Both the position numbers and the translations under genes were made by a program. From positions 1 through 39,510 of the IMG/VR virus record IMGVR_UViG_3300020200_001135: a DNA stretch of 39,510 bases, one strand, 5' to 3'. Under the pieces are notes generated by a model. It saw nothing but the letters and a program-made list of their open reading frames with translations. It searched no databases and had not been told where the DNA came from. Position 1 is the stretch's first letter; every line of letters starts with the position of its first letter. Source of the stretch: a virus. Positions 15,531-24,088 of the stretch are shown here, in pieces.

Positions 15531-15989
15531 ATGGCTAATACCAAACGGGTACAACTGCGTAAAGGGACAGAGCTTGAACACTCCACATTCACTGGTGCGT
15601 TAGCTGAAGTTACTTTTGACACAGATAAAGGGACAATTAGAGTTCATGATGGACTCACTTTGTCTGGTGTTGAGGTCCAAAAGTCTAGATTAACTAATAT
15701 TACCGTTGCTAATGATGGAGATACATTGAGAACAAATATTAAATATTTTTCTGATACATCAAGCGGTCCTTTTACAGTAAATCTACCCTCTCTCCGATTT
15801 GTTGGGGATACCATTCACATAGCAGACTCCAAATACACTTGGAATATAAATAATCTTACAGTAAATGCTCAAAGTGGGGATTTAATTAAAGATGGCACTG
15901 GGTTCATTGATACATTTTTAAACTGTGATTTGGCTGGTGCATATGTTGAGTTAATTTGGGAAGGAACTTACTGGAGACTGTTCACATGA
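15531..15989 (+). CDS. Structural protein with Mtd-N-like domain and fibre cap (152 aa)
   Basis: The first 45 residues (RVQLRKGTELEHSTFTGALA, EVTFDTDKGTIRVHDG) match the small beta domain found at the N-terminus of the phage major tropism determinant and many fibre proteins. The remainder resembles the C-terminal cap shared by two larger fibres in this window: a strand with GPFTVNLPS, then a DTIHIAD turn, LTVNAQSGDLI, and a final VELIWEGTYWRLF. It thus looks like a fibre reduced to attachment domain and cap. It sits after a late promoter and overlaps the next gene at ATGA. Probably a short fibre or baseplate spike component. Confidence 0.75.
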   Translation: MANTKRVQLRKGTELEHSTFTGALAEVTFDTDKGTIRVHDGLTLSGVEVQKSRLTNITVANDGDTLRTNIKYFSDTSSGPFTVNLPSLRFVGDTIHIADSKYTWNINNLTVNAQSGDLIKDGTGFIDTFLNCDLAGAYVELIWEGTYWRLFT

Positions 15990-16342
15990 ATCTAAGCAGA
16001 ATGGATAATTCCACCAAATCGGTGGCAGAATCAAATGATTTTATTGTCCATGCTCTTCGTAGAGATGAGGACGGTATGTTACGTTATACAAAGGTTGGTG
16101 CAGGAAGCACCGAGATTGGGGATTTTCATAGAACAGATGGAACCCAATATCCAGGGTTTCTAGATGGTGTTGATTATGTGGAAGAAACAACGGAGGAGAA
16201 ATCCTACAGGAATCATCCACATGATAAATACCAACAGTATAGATTTGATTTTAGAAATTTAAACTATTTTATTGATGATGATGGATATTTAGTTGCCAGA
16301 ATTAATGGCACTTATGATCATGTAACTCAAGGACCTAAGTAA
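15986..16342 (+). CDS. Small virion-associated protein (118 aa)
   Basis: The start ATG 15986 overlaps the previous stop (ATGA), which favours it over the upstream in-frame ATG. The protein is acidic and aromatic, with DFIVHALRRDEDGMLRYTKV, GDFHRTDGTQYPGFLDGVDY and a late DFRNLNYFIDDDGYLVARIN. I recall such proteins with the TQYPGFxDGVDY segment in cyanophage structural operons, but no function has been assigned to my knowledge. Its place between two fibre-type genes suggests a virion connector or assembly factor. Confidence 0.65.
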   Translation: MNLSRMDNSTKSVAESNDFIVHALRRDEDGMLRYTKVGAGSTEIGDFHRTDGTQYPGFLDGVDYVEETTEEKSYRNHPHDKYQQYRFDFRNLNYFIDDDGYLVARINGTYDHVTQGPK

Positions 16343-16360
16343 AAAAGGAATTTAAAAACG

Positions 16361-19300
16361 ATGGCTGATTTTAGATTAGGAAGACTAAAATTCAATTGGA
16401 GAGGCAATTGGGCTCCTAGCACCGCTTATGTCATTGATGACATCGTAAAATTCGGTGCTAATACCTACGTCTGTACTACCAATCACACTTCAGTAGCAAA
16501 TGAAGTTAATTGGTATGCTACAGATGAAGCATACTGGTCCTTACATGTTGAAGGAATCAGAAACGTAGGACTATATAGCGGCGGAACATTCTATAAAAAG
16601 AATGATATTCTCCTTTATGGTAACACACAATACCGTGTAACTGCTGGTATTGGAACTACGGCAGGACTAGTATTTGCTGGAGTTGGAACTTCTGGATATG
16701 GAACAACTGCCTCAGGAAATTCAAATGTTGTTGCTTATGTATCTGGATTCCAGGGAGAAGGTTCTTGGGATGCTGGAACTTCTTACCAAACTGGTGATGT
16801 AGTTCTATATTCTGGAACTTCATATGTTGCTATAACAACAACAACTGCTGGTTATATTCCCCCACAATACCTTGCCAGTGAGTGGAATGTACTTGCTGAA
16901 GGTATTGATGCTGTTGGTTTAACTACTTATGAATCTGGAAGAACATATTATAGAGGGGAACTAGCAACAGTTGGTGGTGATACCTATGAATTAATTGCTA
17001 CTTCTGCACAAAATGTGCATCCAACAAAAGGATTAACCGTTGGTATTGGCACAACAACTGTTGGTATCGCACAAACTGCGTGGGTAATATTTAATCAAGG
17101 ATTAAGATTTGCTGGAACATATTCTACACTCACTGAATATTTTAAAAATGATGTTGTTGAATATTCATCATCTTCTTATGTTGGTCTTGGTTCAACTTCA
17201 TTTAAGAATGTTACACCAGGAACTGATGCTACAATTTGGGGAGCATTAGCACTTGGAGATTCTAATGCTCTTCTGACAACCAAGGGTGATATTCTAATTA
17301 GAAATGCTTCATCACCTGCAAGACTTGGTATTGGATTTACTTATCAAGCTCTTGGTGTTGGCACAGATAGAGTTCCAGCCTGGATGACTCTTGGTGATTC
17401 AACCAGAATCTATTATGTTGACCCAGAACTTGGATCTGATACCTTTAATGGTAGCACTCCAGACATGGCATTCAGAACTCTGAAGTATGCCTGTGATAGT
17501 GCAAGTGCTATTACTCCAATTACAAACTTTGTGTATGATCCTCTGACTGGTATTTCTACAGTCACTGCTCCTGCTCACGGTATTCTTTATCCTAATATTA
17601 CTATTAGATTAGAAGATATTACCTTTGAGTGCTTGAGTGGTGGTAGAACATACAACGTCACTGGATTCCAATATGATAAGACATCTGGTATTGGTACAGT
17701 AACCGTTGGTACTGCTGCAACTGGAATTACTGCTGGACAAATTGTAAGACTCCGTAACCTTGAATTTACTTGCCCTGGTGGTTCTGGTATTACTACAACT
17801 ATCTTCCCAGATGGTACGAGACCGAGCAACTATAATTTTACAGTTACAACTGTTAATAGTACAACTTCTTTTGCATTAAACGTTGGTGTATCAACAATTA
17901 ACCACATTTATGTATCTGGTGGTACAGCATTCGTTGGTTTTGATACTACGGTCTTCCCAGAAAGTGTAAAGGCTTCCTACTTTACAGTCTCTGAGATTGT
18001 AGATAACAATACCCTTAACGTAAATGTTGGTGTATCAACGATTTATCACGATTATGTAAGTGGTGGTAGACTTTATAATCTCTCACCTGCTGTAGTTAAA
18101 CTGTCAGCATCTGAGTTTGCTGAGCAACTTCCAATTACAATTCCTGCATTCACCAGTGTTGTAGGTTCAACACTGAGAGCATCTAAAATTCGTCCTGCTG
18201 CTGGACTATCAACTGATGGTTTAACTCCAAACAATCGTCAGACAATGTTTAGACTGTCTGATGCTACTACAGTTCAGGGTCTGAATGTCTCTGGTCTTGT
18301 TGGATTTGATTATGATTCAAATGATCCATACAATCTTGATGCAACAACTGTAAGAACTGGTGTTGGTACAACCGCTTGTGGTATATTCTTCGCATTCAAC
18401 CACAATTCACCAATTCTGAATAAGTCACCTTATGTTAAGGATTGTACCGCATTCTCCGATCCAGATCCTAATGGATATGGCGGCGGTGGTGTAGCTGTTC
18501 TGATTGACGGTAATATTCATAGTACCGTTGGAGTTGGAACATCCGCACAAGGATTTAAGACTATGGTGTTTGATGCATTCACTGTAGTTAACTCTGATGG
18601 TGCTGGATTCATTCTTGATAAAGACTCTGGTGCTGAGATTGTATCCTGCTTCACATACTATTGCAGATGGGGTTACTTTGCTGGTGGTGGTTCTAGAATC
18701 CGTTCAGTTGGTGGTAACAACTCTTACGGTGATTATGGTGTTATTGCTGCTGGATTCTCTACCGCTGAATCACCAAGAACAGTAAGACTGTTTGGTGATA
18801 GAATGAACACTGTTGTTGGTACTAAGAGTGGCACTGTTGCTGTTGGTAATACCATGGTTGGTGAAACCTCAGGAGCAAGAGCAACCTTCATCAACGACCA
18901 AACCAGTGCAGATAGAATTTACTTTAAGTATTGGCCTGGTTATGGTGCTGCAGGTATTGGAACAACTTCATTTGTTAGTGGTGAACAAATCACATTTATT
19001 GGTGCTGGTACAACTGGTGCAATTACAGTCTCTGCTGTTGCTGGATCTGTAAGTGGTCAGAAGGGTATTATCTTTGAGGTTGATGAGTGCGATTCTCTAA
19101 ACTTGCCTAAGGTTGGTGACGCTATTGGATTTACAACCGTTGGGGTTGGTAGTGATAGAGTTGATGGTTTAGTAAGATTCTACATTATTAATAATGTAAC
19201 TGGATTTACTTCCTCATGGACTCAGTATAGAGGTTATGGTAATACTGGACTGTCTTCAGTAACTTATAACAACAGAGTTACCCTAACACTGTCTCCTGAG

Positions 19301-20215
19301 AAGACTGTAGCATCTCCTGATACTAGATCAACTGATAATTCTGGTGTCGGTACTGCTTCTGGTGGTTCATTTGCTGAGATTAGAACTAAGTTCTCTAACG
19401 CACGTCTGACTGGTCACGACTTCTTGAGCGTTGGTGTTGGTAACAAGTCTGAAACCAACTATCCAAACGTTAACGAAGCAAACGTTCAGCAAGGTAATGA
19501 AACTAGCACATCTGGTCCTGGTAAGGTATTCTTCGTATCTACCGACCAAGGTGGTAACTTCAGAGTTGGTGAATACTTCTCTGTTGACCAGTTAACTGGT
19601 AGAGCAACTTTGGACGCTTCTGCGTTCAACCTGTCAGGTCTGACAGAACTGAGACTGGGTTCTCTGGGTGGTCAAATCGGTGAAGCAATTAACGAATTCT
19701 CCTCCGATGAAACCATGTCTGGTAACTCTAACCAGGCTTGCCCAACTGAGTATGCGGTTGTTGGTTATCTCACCAGAGATAAGATGGGTACGGGTGCAAT
19801 GTCTCCACCTAAGGGAACTACAGCACAAAGACCTGCAACGCCAATTACTGGTCAGTTTAGATACAACACCACAATCGGTGCATTTGAAGGTTATAACGGA
19901 TCTGCATGGGTTCCTGTTGGTGGTCTGCAACAAGTTGAAGTAACTACAACTTATACTGCATCTGCCTTCCAACTCCTATGGTGCAATACAAGTGCTGGTG
20001 GATTCACTGTTACTCTTCCCGCATCTCCTAATAAGGGCGATATTATTAGATTCTTTGATGTTGCAAACACTTTTGATACTAATACATTGACAATTGCTAG
20101 AAATGGTAAACTAATTGGTGGAGTTGCAGAAAATATGACAGTTACCACTGAAGGTGCTGCATTTGATCTCGTCTTCTATGATAATACACAAGGTTGGAGA
20201 CTCTTTAGCGTCTAA
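16361..20215 (+). CDS. Very large tail fibre/spike with carbohydrate-binding-like modules and beta-helix (1284 aa)
   Basis: Five short modules near residues 15-55, 70-95, 135-165, 190-220 and 250-280 have the pattern W/Y-x-AYxxxDxVxxxxxxY (for example AYVIDDIVKFGANTYVC and SYQTGDVVLYSGTSYVA). This resembles chitin/cellulose-binding CBM5/12 folds. From about residue 349 a segment starting YYVDPELGSDTFNGSTPDMA and FRTLKYAC is the usual entry to a right-handed parallel beta-helix, and the next 500 residues are Gly/Thr/Val-rich strands fitting a spike or depolymerase-like stalk. The last 90 residues are a cap shared with the fibre at 30980. Catalytic residues cannot be read by eye. It is likely a main receptor-binding or side fibre. 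A strong terminator follows, and AAGGAA lies upstream of the ATG. Confidence 0.82.
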   Translation: MADFRLGRLKFNWRGNWAPSTAYVIDDIVKFGANTYVCTTNHTSVANEVNWYATDEAYWSLHVEGIRNVGLYSGGTFYKKNDILLYGNTQYRVTAGIGTTAGLVFAGVGTSGYGTTASGNSNVVAYVSGFQGEGSWDAGTSYQTGDVVLYSGTSYVAITTTTAGYIPPQYLASEWNVLAEGIDAVGLTTYESGRTYYRGELATVGGDTYELIATSAQNVHPTKGLTVGIGTTTVGIAQTAWVIFNQGLRFAGTYSTLTEYFKNDVVEYSSSSYVGLGSTSFKNVTPGTDATIWGALALGDSNALLTTKGDILIRNASSPARLGIGFTYQALGVGTDRVPAWMTLGDSTRIYYVDPELGSDTFNGSTPDMAFRTLKYACDSASAITPITNFVYDPLTGISTVTAPAHGILYPNITIRLEDITFECLSGGRTYNVTGFQYDKTSGIGTVTVGTAATGITAGQIVRLRNLEFTCPGGSGITTTIFPDGTRPSNYNFTVTTVNSTTSFALNVGVSTINHIYVSGGTAFVGFDTTVFPESVKASYFTVSEIVDNNTLNVNVGVSTIYHDYVSGGRLYNLSPAVVKLSASEFAEQLPITIPAFTSVVGSTLRASKIRPAAGLSTDGLTPNNRQTMFRLSDATTVQGLNVSGLVGFDYDSNDPYNLDATTVRTGVGTTACGIFFAFNHNSPILNKSPYVKDCTAFSDPDPNGYGGGGVAVLIDGNIHSTVGVGTSAQGFKTMVFDAFTVVNSDGAGFILDKDSGAEIVSCFTYYCRWGYFAGGGSRIRSVGGNNSYGDYGVIAAGFSTAESPRTVRLFGDRMNTVVGTKSGTVAVGNTMVGETSGARATFINDQTSADRIYFKYWPGYGAAGIGTTSFVSGEQITFIGAGTTGAITVSAVAGSVSGQKGIIFEVDECDSLNLPKVGDAIGFTTVGVGSDRVDGLVRFYIINNVTGFTSSWTQYRGYGNTGLSSVTYNNRVTLTLSPEKTVASPDTRSTDNSGVGTASGGSFAEIRTKFSNARLTGHDFLSVGVGNKSETNYPNVNEANVQQGNETSTSGPGKVFFVSTDQGGNFRVGEYFSVDQLTGRATLDASAFNLSGLTELRLGSLGGQIGEAINEFSSDETMSGNSNQACPTEYAVVGYLTRDKMGTGAMSPPKGTTAQRPATPITGQFRYNTTIGAFEGYNGSAWVPVGGLQQVEVTTTYTASAFQLLWCNTSAGGFTVTLPASPNKGDIIRFFDVANTFDTNTLTIARNGKLIGGVAENMTVTTEGAAFDLVFYDNTQGWRLFSV

Positions 20216-20234
20216 TCTCTAAAGAACTTAGTTG

Positions 20235-20256
20235 GGGGAACAAGAGTTCCCCTTTT
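20235..20256 (+). terminator. Rho-independent terminator after fibre block
   Basis: GGGGAAC (20235-20241) pairs with GTTCCCC (20246-20252) around an AAGA loop and is followed by TTTT. It ends the structural unit before the Cys-rich genes. Confidence 0.88.
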
Positions 20257-20272
20257 GGTTTAAACCTATATT

Positions 20273-20280
20273 AATAAATA
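20273..20280 (+). promoter_or_regulatory. T4-type late promoter (AATAAATA)
   Basis: AATAAATA sits between the terminator and the ATG at 20309, 28 bases upstream, and probably drives the three Cys-rich genes. Confidence 0.65.
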
Positions 20281-20308
20281 AATATTAGAACGAGGATTGG
20301 ATTAACAA

Positions 20309-21094
20309 ATGGCATCCTACGGAAGTTACAAAAAAATTATCAGTGGGCAGATACTTGATGGAACAGTACCAAATAATGCATTAGCTAGTGGTACTGGATA
20401 TGCTTATAATGTGCAGCATATCTTTGGTCCACCAAACGTATGTTCTCAAGGTTGTTGCTGCCTCTGGACAGTTCCTTCTGGTGTAAAAAGAGTTACCTTT
20501 GAATTATGGGGAGCAGGTGGTAACGGAAATGGCGTATGTTCATGTAACCGTTGTCATCACTATCAGGGAGCTGGCGGTGGATTTTACAATACAAAAACTA
20601 TCAGCGTAACACCTGGTTGGACTTATACCATTTGTGCTGCTGGAGTATATCCCTGCTGTTCTTTTGAATGTGAAGGGTGCCAAGGATGTTCTTCATATGT
20701 TAATGGATGTAATTTAAGTAACTTCTGTGCTGTTGGTGGTGGACAAGGTAGAGCAAATACCTCTTGGGATACTGCATGTAATTCATACTGGGATTGTTGT
20801 GTAGCACCAGTATCAAATGGTGGTGATTTTGCTCTAGGAAATCACGTTGGCGCATGGGGTGGATCTACATTCTGTCACTGTAATTACCATTGGACTTGTA
20901 CAACTAATGCACCATTCCTTGCTGGTGGATCAGGATCTGGTCAGTTCTTGGTTAACTGTTGGATTCGTTGTGGATGCTGGCACGTTCCTTACGGGACTGG
21001 TGGACAAGGCGGTCAAACCACATATTGCGGATCTGGACACTGTGGACAAGGTGGAACTGGTGGCGGTGGAATGGTCAAAATTACATTCACTTAA
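20309..21094 (+). CDS. Gly- and Cys-rich virion-type protein, copy 1 (261 aa)
   Basis: This protein has 26 cysteines in 261 residues. It begins MASYGSYKKI, which probably attaches it to the virion, then has a segment CCCLWTVPSGVKRVTFELWG followed by AGG. This is the signature of a phage glycine-rich fibre domain (WTVPxGVxxVxxELWGAGG). Further on are CSCNRCHH (near 77-84), YPCC, CxGCQGC, VNGCNLSNFC, WIRCGCWHVPYG and YCGSGHCGQ, and a glycine-rich end closing with VKITFT. Cys and His groupings suggest a disulphide network or bound metal. By analogy with glycine-rich phage adhesins it is likely a receptor-contacting tip or decoration protein. It is the first of three tandem paralogues; a GAGG ribosome site lies upstream. 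The adhesin role is inference. Confidence 0.8.
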   Translation: MASYGSYKKIISGQILDGTVPNNALASGTGYAYNVQHIFGPPNVCSQGCCCLWTVPSGVKRVTFELWGAGGNGNGVCSCNRCHHYQGAGGGFYNTKTISVTPGWTYTICAAGVYPCCSFECEGCQGCSSYVNGCNLSNFCAVGGGQGRANTSWDTACNSYWDCCVAPVSNGGDFALGNHVGAWGGSTFCHCNYHWTCTTNAPFLAGGSGSGQFLVNCWIRCGCWHVPYGTGGQGGQTTYCGSGHCGQGGTGGGGMVKITFT

Positions 21095-21110
21095 TAGAGA
21101 GGAATAAAAA

Positions 21111-21908
21111 ATGGCATCTTATGCAAGCTATAAAAAAATACTAAGTGAATCAATTGGTCAAGGTGTTGTTACTGCTAGTAGCATTACATCTCCATTAAAC
21201 ACTACTTATGGTGTTCAATGGTTTTTTGGAACTCCAGGTGTATGTTCTTCAGGTTGTTGCTGCCTCTGGACAGTTCCTTCTGGAGTAAAAAAACTCCAAA
21301 TTCAATTATGGGGTGCTGGTGGAAGCGGTAGTGGTGCATGTTCATGTAACCGTTGTCATCACTATAGAGGATCTGGTGGAGGAACATATAATGTTAAAAC
21401 GATTAATGTAACTCCTGGTTGGACATACACTGTTTGTGCTGCTGGTGTATATCCCTGCTGTAACTTTGAATGTGTTGGGTGCGAAGGATGTTCTTCATAT
21501 GTTAATGGATGTAATTTAAGTAACTTCTGTGCTGTTGGTGGTGGGCAAGGATACGCTAACACTGATTGGACAGAAACTTGCAACTCAGTAATGCATTGTT
21601 GCGTTGCACCTACTAGTAATGGTGGAGATTGGTATCAAATTACTCATACTGGAACTTGGTCTGCTGCAGAATTTGTTTATGATAGAGGATTCTGCCATTG
21701 TTATAGTCAGGCTATGTACAATAGCGGAGCTGCACTAATTGGTACAGTATCTACACAATCAATTAGAGAGTGTTGGATTCGTTGTGGATGCTGGCACGTT
21801 CCTTATGGTAATGGTGGACAGAGTGCAATGACCACCTATTGTGGAAATGGTCATTGTGGTCAGTCTGGAATGGGTGGTGGTGGACTTGTAAAGATCACAT
21901 TCTTCTAA
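21111..21908 (+). CDS. Gly- and Cys-rich virion-type protein, copy 2 (265 aa)
   Basis: A paralogue of the gene before it, 16 bases downstream with a GAGG ribosome site, carrying 25 cysteines. The conserved blocks are the same: CCCLWTVPSGV, LWGAGGSGSG, CSCNRCHH, VNGCNLSNFCAVGGGQG, ECWIRCGCWHVPYG and YCGNGHCGQ. The variable part lies between the conserved CCVAP and CWIRC blocks (about residues 165-225). There copy 2 has its own sequence (WYQITHTGTWSAAEFVYDRG) with several extra residues. This pattern, a constant frame with one variable window, suggests the window faces a binding partner. Long identical DNA tracts shared with copies 1 and 3 suggest recent duplication or gene conversion. Confidence 0.8.
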   Translation: MASYASYKKILSESIGQGVVTASSITSPLNTTYGVQWFFGTPGVCSSGCCCLWTVPSGVKKLQIQLWGAGGSGSGACSCNRCHHYRGSGGGTYNVKTINVTPGWTYTVCAAGVYPCCNFECVGCEGCSSYVNGCNLSNFCAVGGGQGYANTDWTETCNSVMHCCVAPTSNGGDWYQITHTGTWSAAEFVYDRGFCHCYSQAMYNSGAALIGTVSTQSIRECWIRCGCWHVPYGNGGQSAMTTYCGNGHCGQSGMGGGGLVKITFF

Positions 21909-21938
21909 TTCTAAATATAACTATAAGGATCATCAAAA

Positions 21939-22724
21939 ATGGCACAGTATTCAAATTATAAAAAAGTTAGCGGTGCAACTTTACCTAACGGATCCATTTC
22001 GGCGTCCCAACTAAATGCAACTGGATTAGATACTTGGTGTGTTAAGTGGATTTATGGAGACCCAAACGCATGTACATCTGGTTGTTGCTGCCTCTGGACA
22101 ATCCCTTCTAACGTAAGAAGAGTAACATTTGAACTGTGGGGTGCTGGTGGAAGCGGTTCTGGATCTTGTTCTTGTAACCGTTGTATGATTTTTGGTGGTG
22201 CTCAAGGTGGGTATTACAATACAAAAACTATCGACGTAACACCTGGTTGGACATACACTGTTTGTGCTGGTGGAGTATATCCCTGCTGTAACTTTGAACA
22301 GTGCGGTTGTCAAGGATGTACTACATATGTTAATGGATGTAATTTAAGTAACTTCTGTGCGATTGGTGGACATGGTGGATTCTCGGAAAATAGTTGGGCA
22401 CTTGCTTGCTATTCTGAGTGGTCCTGTTGTTTAGGTCCTGGCAGCAATGGAGGAGACTTTGGAATGGGACCTCATAGAGGTCATTATTGGAGACCAAGAG
22501 GAATATTCTGTCATTGCCATGGCACATATACAATTCCAACTTCGGCACCATTCATTGGAACAAATGTTATGACCTCAATGAATTTCTGTTGGATTCGTTG
22601 TGGTTGTTGGACAGTTCCTTATGGGCACGGAGGAATGAGTGCTACAACTACATATTGCGGATCTGGACACTGTGGACAAGGCGGAATGGGTGGTCCTGGA
22701 CTAGTAAAAATTACTTTTGTATGA
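21939..22724 (+). CDS. Gly- and Cys-rich virion-type protein, copy 3 (261 aa)
   Basis: The third tandem paralogue, with 26 cysteines. It keeps the MAQYSNYKK start, CCCLWTIPSNV, LWGAGGSGSG, CSCNRC, VNGCNLSNFC, CWIRCGCW and YCGSGHCGQ blocks. However, the two His after CSCNRC are replaced by MI, and HV after CGCW is replaced by TV. It also has an additional Cys near residue 34 (DTWC). The loss of several His but not Cys argues more for disulphides, or for metal bound by Cys alone, than for a strict Cys/His site. It is followed by a strong terminator. Likely a fibre-tip or decoration protein like its neighbours; function inferred only. Confidence 0.8.
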   Translation: MAQYSNYKKVSGATLPNGSISASQLNATGLDTWCVKWIYGDPNACTSGCCCLWTIPSNVRRVTFELWGAGGSGSGSCSCNRCMIFGGAQGGYYNTKTIDVTPGWTYTVCAGGVYPCCNFEQCGCQGCTTYVNGCNLSNFCAIGGHGGFSENSWALACYSEWSCCLGPGSNGGDFGMGPHRGHYWRPRGIFCHCHGTYTIPTSAPFIGTNVMTSMNFCWIRCGCWTVPYGHGGMSATTTYCGSGHCGQGGMGGPGLVKITFV

Positions 22725-22753
22725 TATAATATAATTTCGTGTGAAGGAAGTGT

Positions 22754-22783
22754 ATGGGGTGCAAACCGCGCCCCATTTTTTTT
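22754..22783 (+). terminator. Rho-independent terminator after Cys-rich genes
   Basis: ATGGGGTGC (22754-22762) pairs with GCGCCCCAT (22768-22776), nine pairs with one G-T, around loop AAACC, followed by eight T. The end of the T run overlaps the next late promoter. Confidence 0.9.
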
Positions 22784-22790
22784 ATAAATA
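22783..22790 (+). promoter_or_regulatory. T4-type late promoter (TATAAATA)
   Basis: Exact T4 late consensus, beginning at the last T of the terminator run and 38 bases before the ATG at 22829, with an AAGGAG sequence in the leader (22797-22802). Confidence 0.8.
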
Positions 22791-22828
22791 TATGTGAAGG
22801 AGTCAACCTGAACAAAGAGACAAAAACT

Positions 22829-23539
22829 ATGGCAACAACACAAATTAGTGTAGAATATGATCTTCTACTACCAAACGATTATTTGATCGACCATTCTACC
22901 AGCGAAGGAAAAACCCGCAAAACAACATATCATGGACCTGATAAACTATATCTTCAAATCGGAGAAGATGGTTCTGAGATTCATGGTCCTTTAACCGAAG
23001 ATAACATCCTGGACGGTCGTCCTGTACCTGCAGATGTTGTTGAATGGGTTGAAGTTGATTGCACAAAAAATCCTTTACTATGTCAATTGAGAGGTCCTAT
23101 TGATAATAGTAAGCAAGAGGAATATACTGGCACAGTTTTAGTATCTTCAAAGACACCAAAAATTGAAGGATATCCACAATTTTCTTATAATACACCATTA
23201 ATGCCTTCTGACATTTATGATAAGTATAATATTAAAGTTGTAGACGGTGAGGTTCAAATTCCAAGATTTACTGATACTCAAAAATTACTTGATAGAAATT
23301 CAGATCTTACTTGGGATGATATCAGAGGTAAAAGAGATGATGTTTTATCAGCAACTGATGGTAAAGTAACTGAAGATATGCCAGAAGCAATGAAAGAAGA
23401 TTGGAAAAATTACCGTCAATTACTAAGAGATCTTCCAGCAACATTGCAGGCCGCTGGTGTAACACCAAATTGGGCGTTTTACATGTTCCCTGATTCTCCA
23501 GATGCTCGAAAGGCACCTAAAAATTCTTCATCCCTTTGA
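22829..23539 (+). CDS. Tail assembly chaperone-like protein (236 aa)
   Basis: ATG 22829 is chosen because the upstream frame runs through the terminator and promoter. The last 75 residues carry a form of the phage tail assembly chaperone signature: GKRDDVLSATDGKVTEDMPE, then WKNYRQLLRDLPA. The family pattern is R-LL-x-TD-W-x-PD-P followed by W-x-YR-x-LRDLP. Here the W and one Pro of the first block are changed, but the second block is intact. The N-terminal 150 residues (beta-rich, with VEWVEVDCTKNPLLCQLRGP) form a separate domain. Such proteins help fibre or adhesin folding, and the position right behind three adhesin-like genes supports that. Whether it serves those genes or the giant fibres is not decided by sequence. 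Confidence 0.75.
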   Translation: MATTQISVEYDLLLPNDYLIDHSTSEGKTRKTTYHGPDKLYLQIGEDGSEIHGPLTEDNILDGRPVPADVVEWVEVDCTKNPLLCQLRGPIDNSKQEEYTGTVLVSSKTPKIEGYPQFSYNTPLMPSDIYDKYNIKVVDGEVQIPRFTDTQKLLDRNSDLTWDDIRGKRDDVLSATDGKVTEDMPEAMKEDWKNYRQLLRDLPATLQAAGVTPNWAFYMFPDSPDARKAPKNSSSL

Positions 23540-23551
23540 TACTATGATTGT

Positions 23552-24088
23552 ATGAATGACGATTATAACATTTATAAATTTGATTATATTAAAGAGAATC
23601 AATCAGAGATCATCCATACTGCAGTTCAATGCTACGACGCATTAATATCTGATGGATTTGGAGACACTACATGGAGTTATTATTTGTATAATATCTTCAG
23701 TGTCTCCTCTCCATCTTTTTGCTATTGGAATATTTTTAAAAGATTGCGAGATATAATTCGTGAAAATGTAAAGGAAGAAAAAATTTGGATGCAAGCGTGG
23801 TTAAATTATCACGATCATGATCAAGTTTTAGATTGGCATAATCATTCAGCACCTTATCATGGATATATTTCCATAGAACCACAAGACACAACTACAGAAT
23901 TTGAGGATTGGCAAATAAAGAACGAAGTGGGGAATATCTATTTTGGTAAAGGTAATGTGCGGCACAGAGTTGTAAATAATTCATATTATACTGGGAAGAG
24001 AATTACAATTGGATATGATGTCATTCCAGAAAGTGCTTTTGAACATGCTCGACCAACAAAACAATATGGAGCTATGCCTTTGTTATAA
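23552..24088 (+). CDS. 2OG-Fe(II) oxygenase-like protein (178 aa)
   Basis: Residues 79-158 show a double-stranded beta-helix layout: MQAWLNYHDHDQVLDWHNHS (H96, H98), HGYISIEP, NEVGNIYFGKGNVRHRVVN (H138) and KRITIGYDV (R150). These fit iron and 2-oxoglutarate ligands of the dioxygenase superfamily, although the HxH rather than HxD first motif makes the metal site atypical. The first 75 residues are a helical domain. It starts 12 bases after the chaperone-like gene and overlaps the next oxygenase-like gene (TAATG), so the two are surely co-translated. Substrate unknown; virion proteins or glycans are possible. Confidence 0.68.
   Translation: MNDDYNIYKFDYIKENQSEIIHTAVQCYDALISDGFGDTTWSYYLYNIFSVSSPSFCYWNIFKRLRDIIRENVKEEKIWMQAWLNYHDHDQVLDWHNHSAPYHGYISIEPQDTTTEFEDWQIKNEVGNIYFGKGNVRHRVVNNSYYTGKRITIGYDVIPESAFEHARPTKQYGAMPLL

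Noticed and set aside
19668-19943. Forward 91-codon and reverse 112-codon frames inside the 1284-residue fibre gene
   Set aside because: Both are shadows of a well-supported coding frame; sequences have no domain features.
22754-22828. Upstream start for the chaperone-like gene (ATG 22754)
   Set aside because: It would be translated from inside a terminator hairpin and ahead of the late promoter; ATG 22829 fits the transcript.
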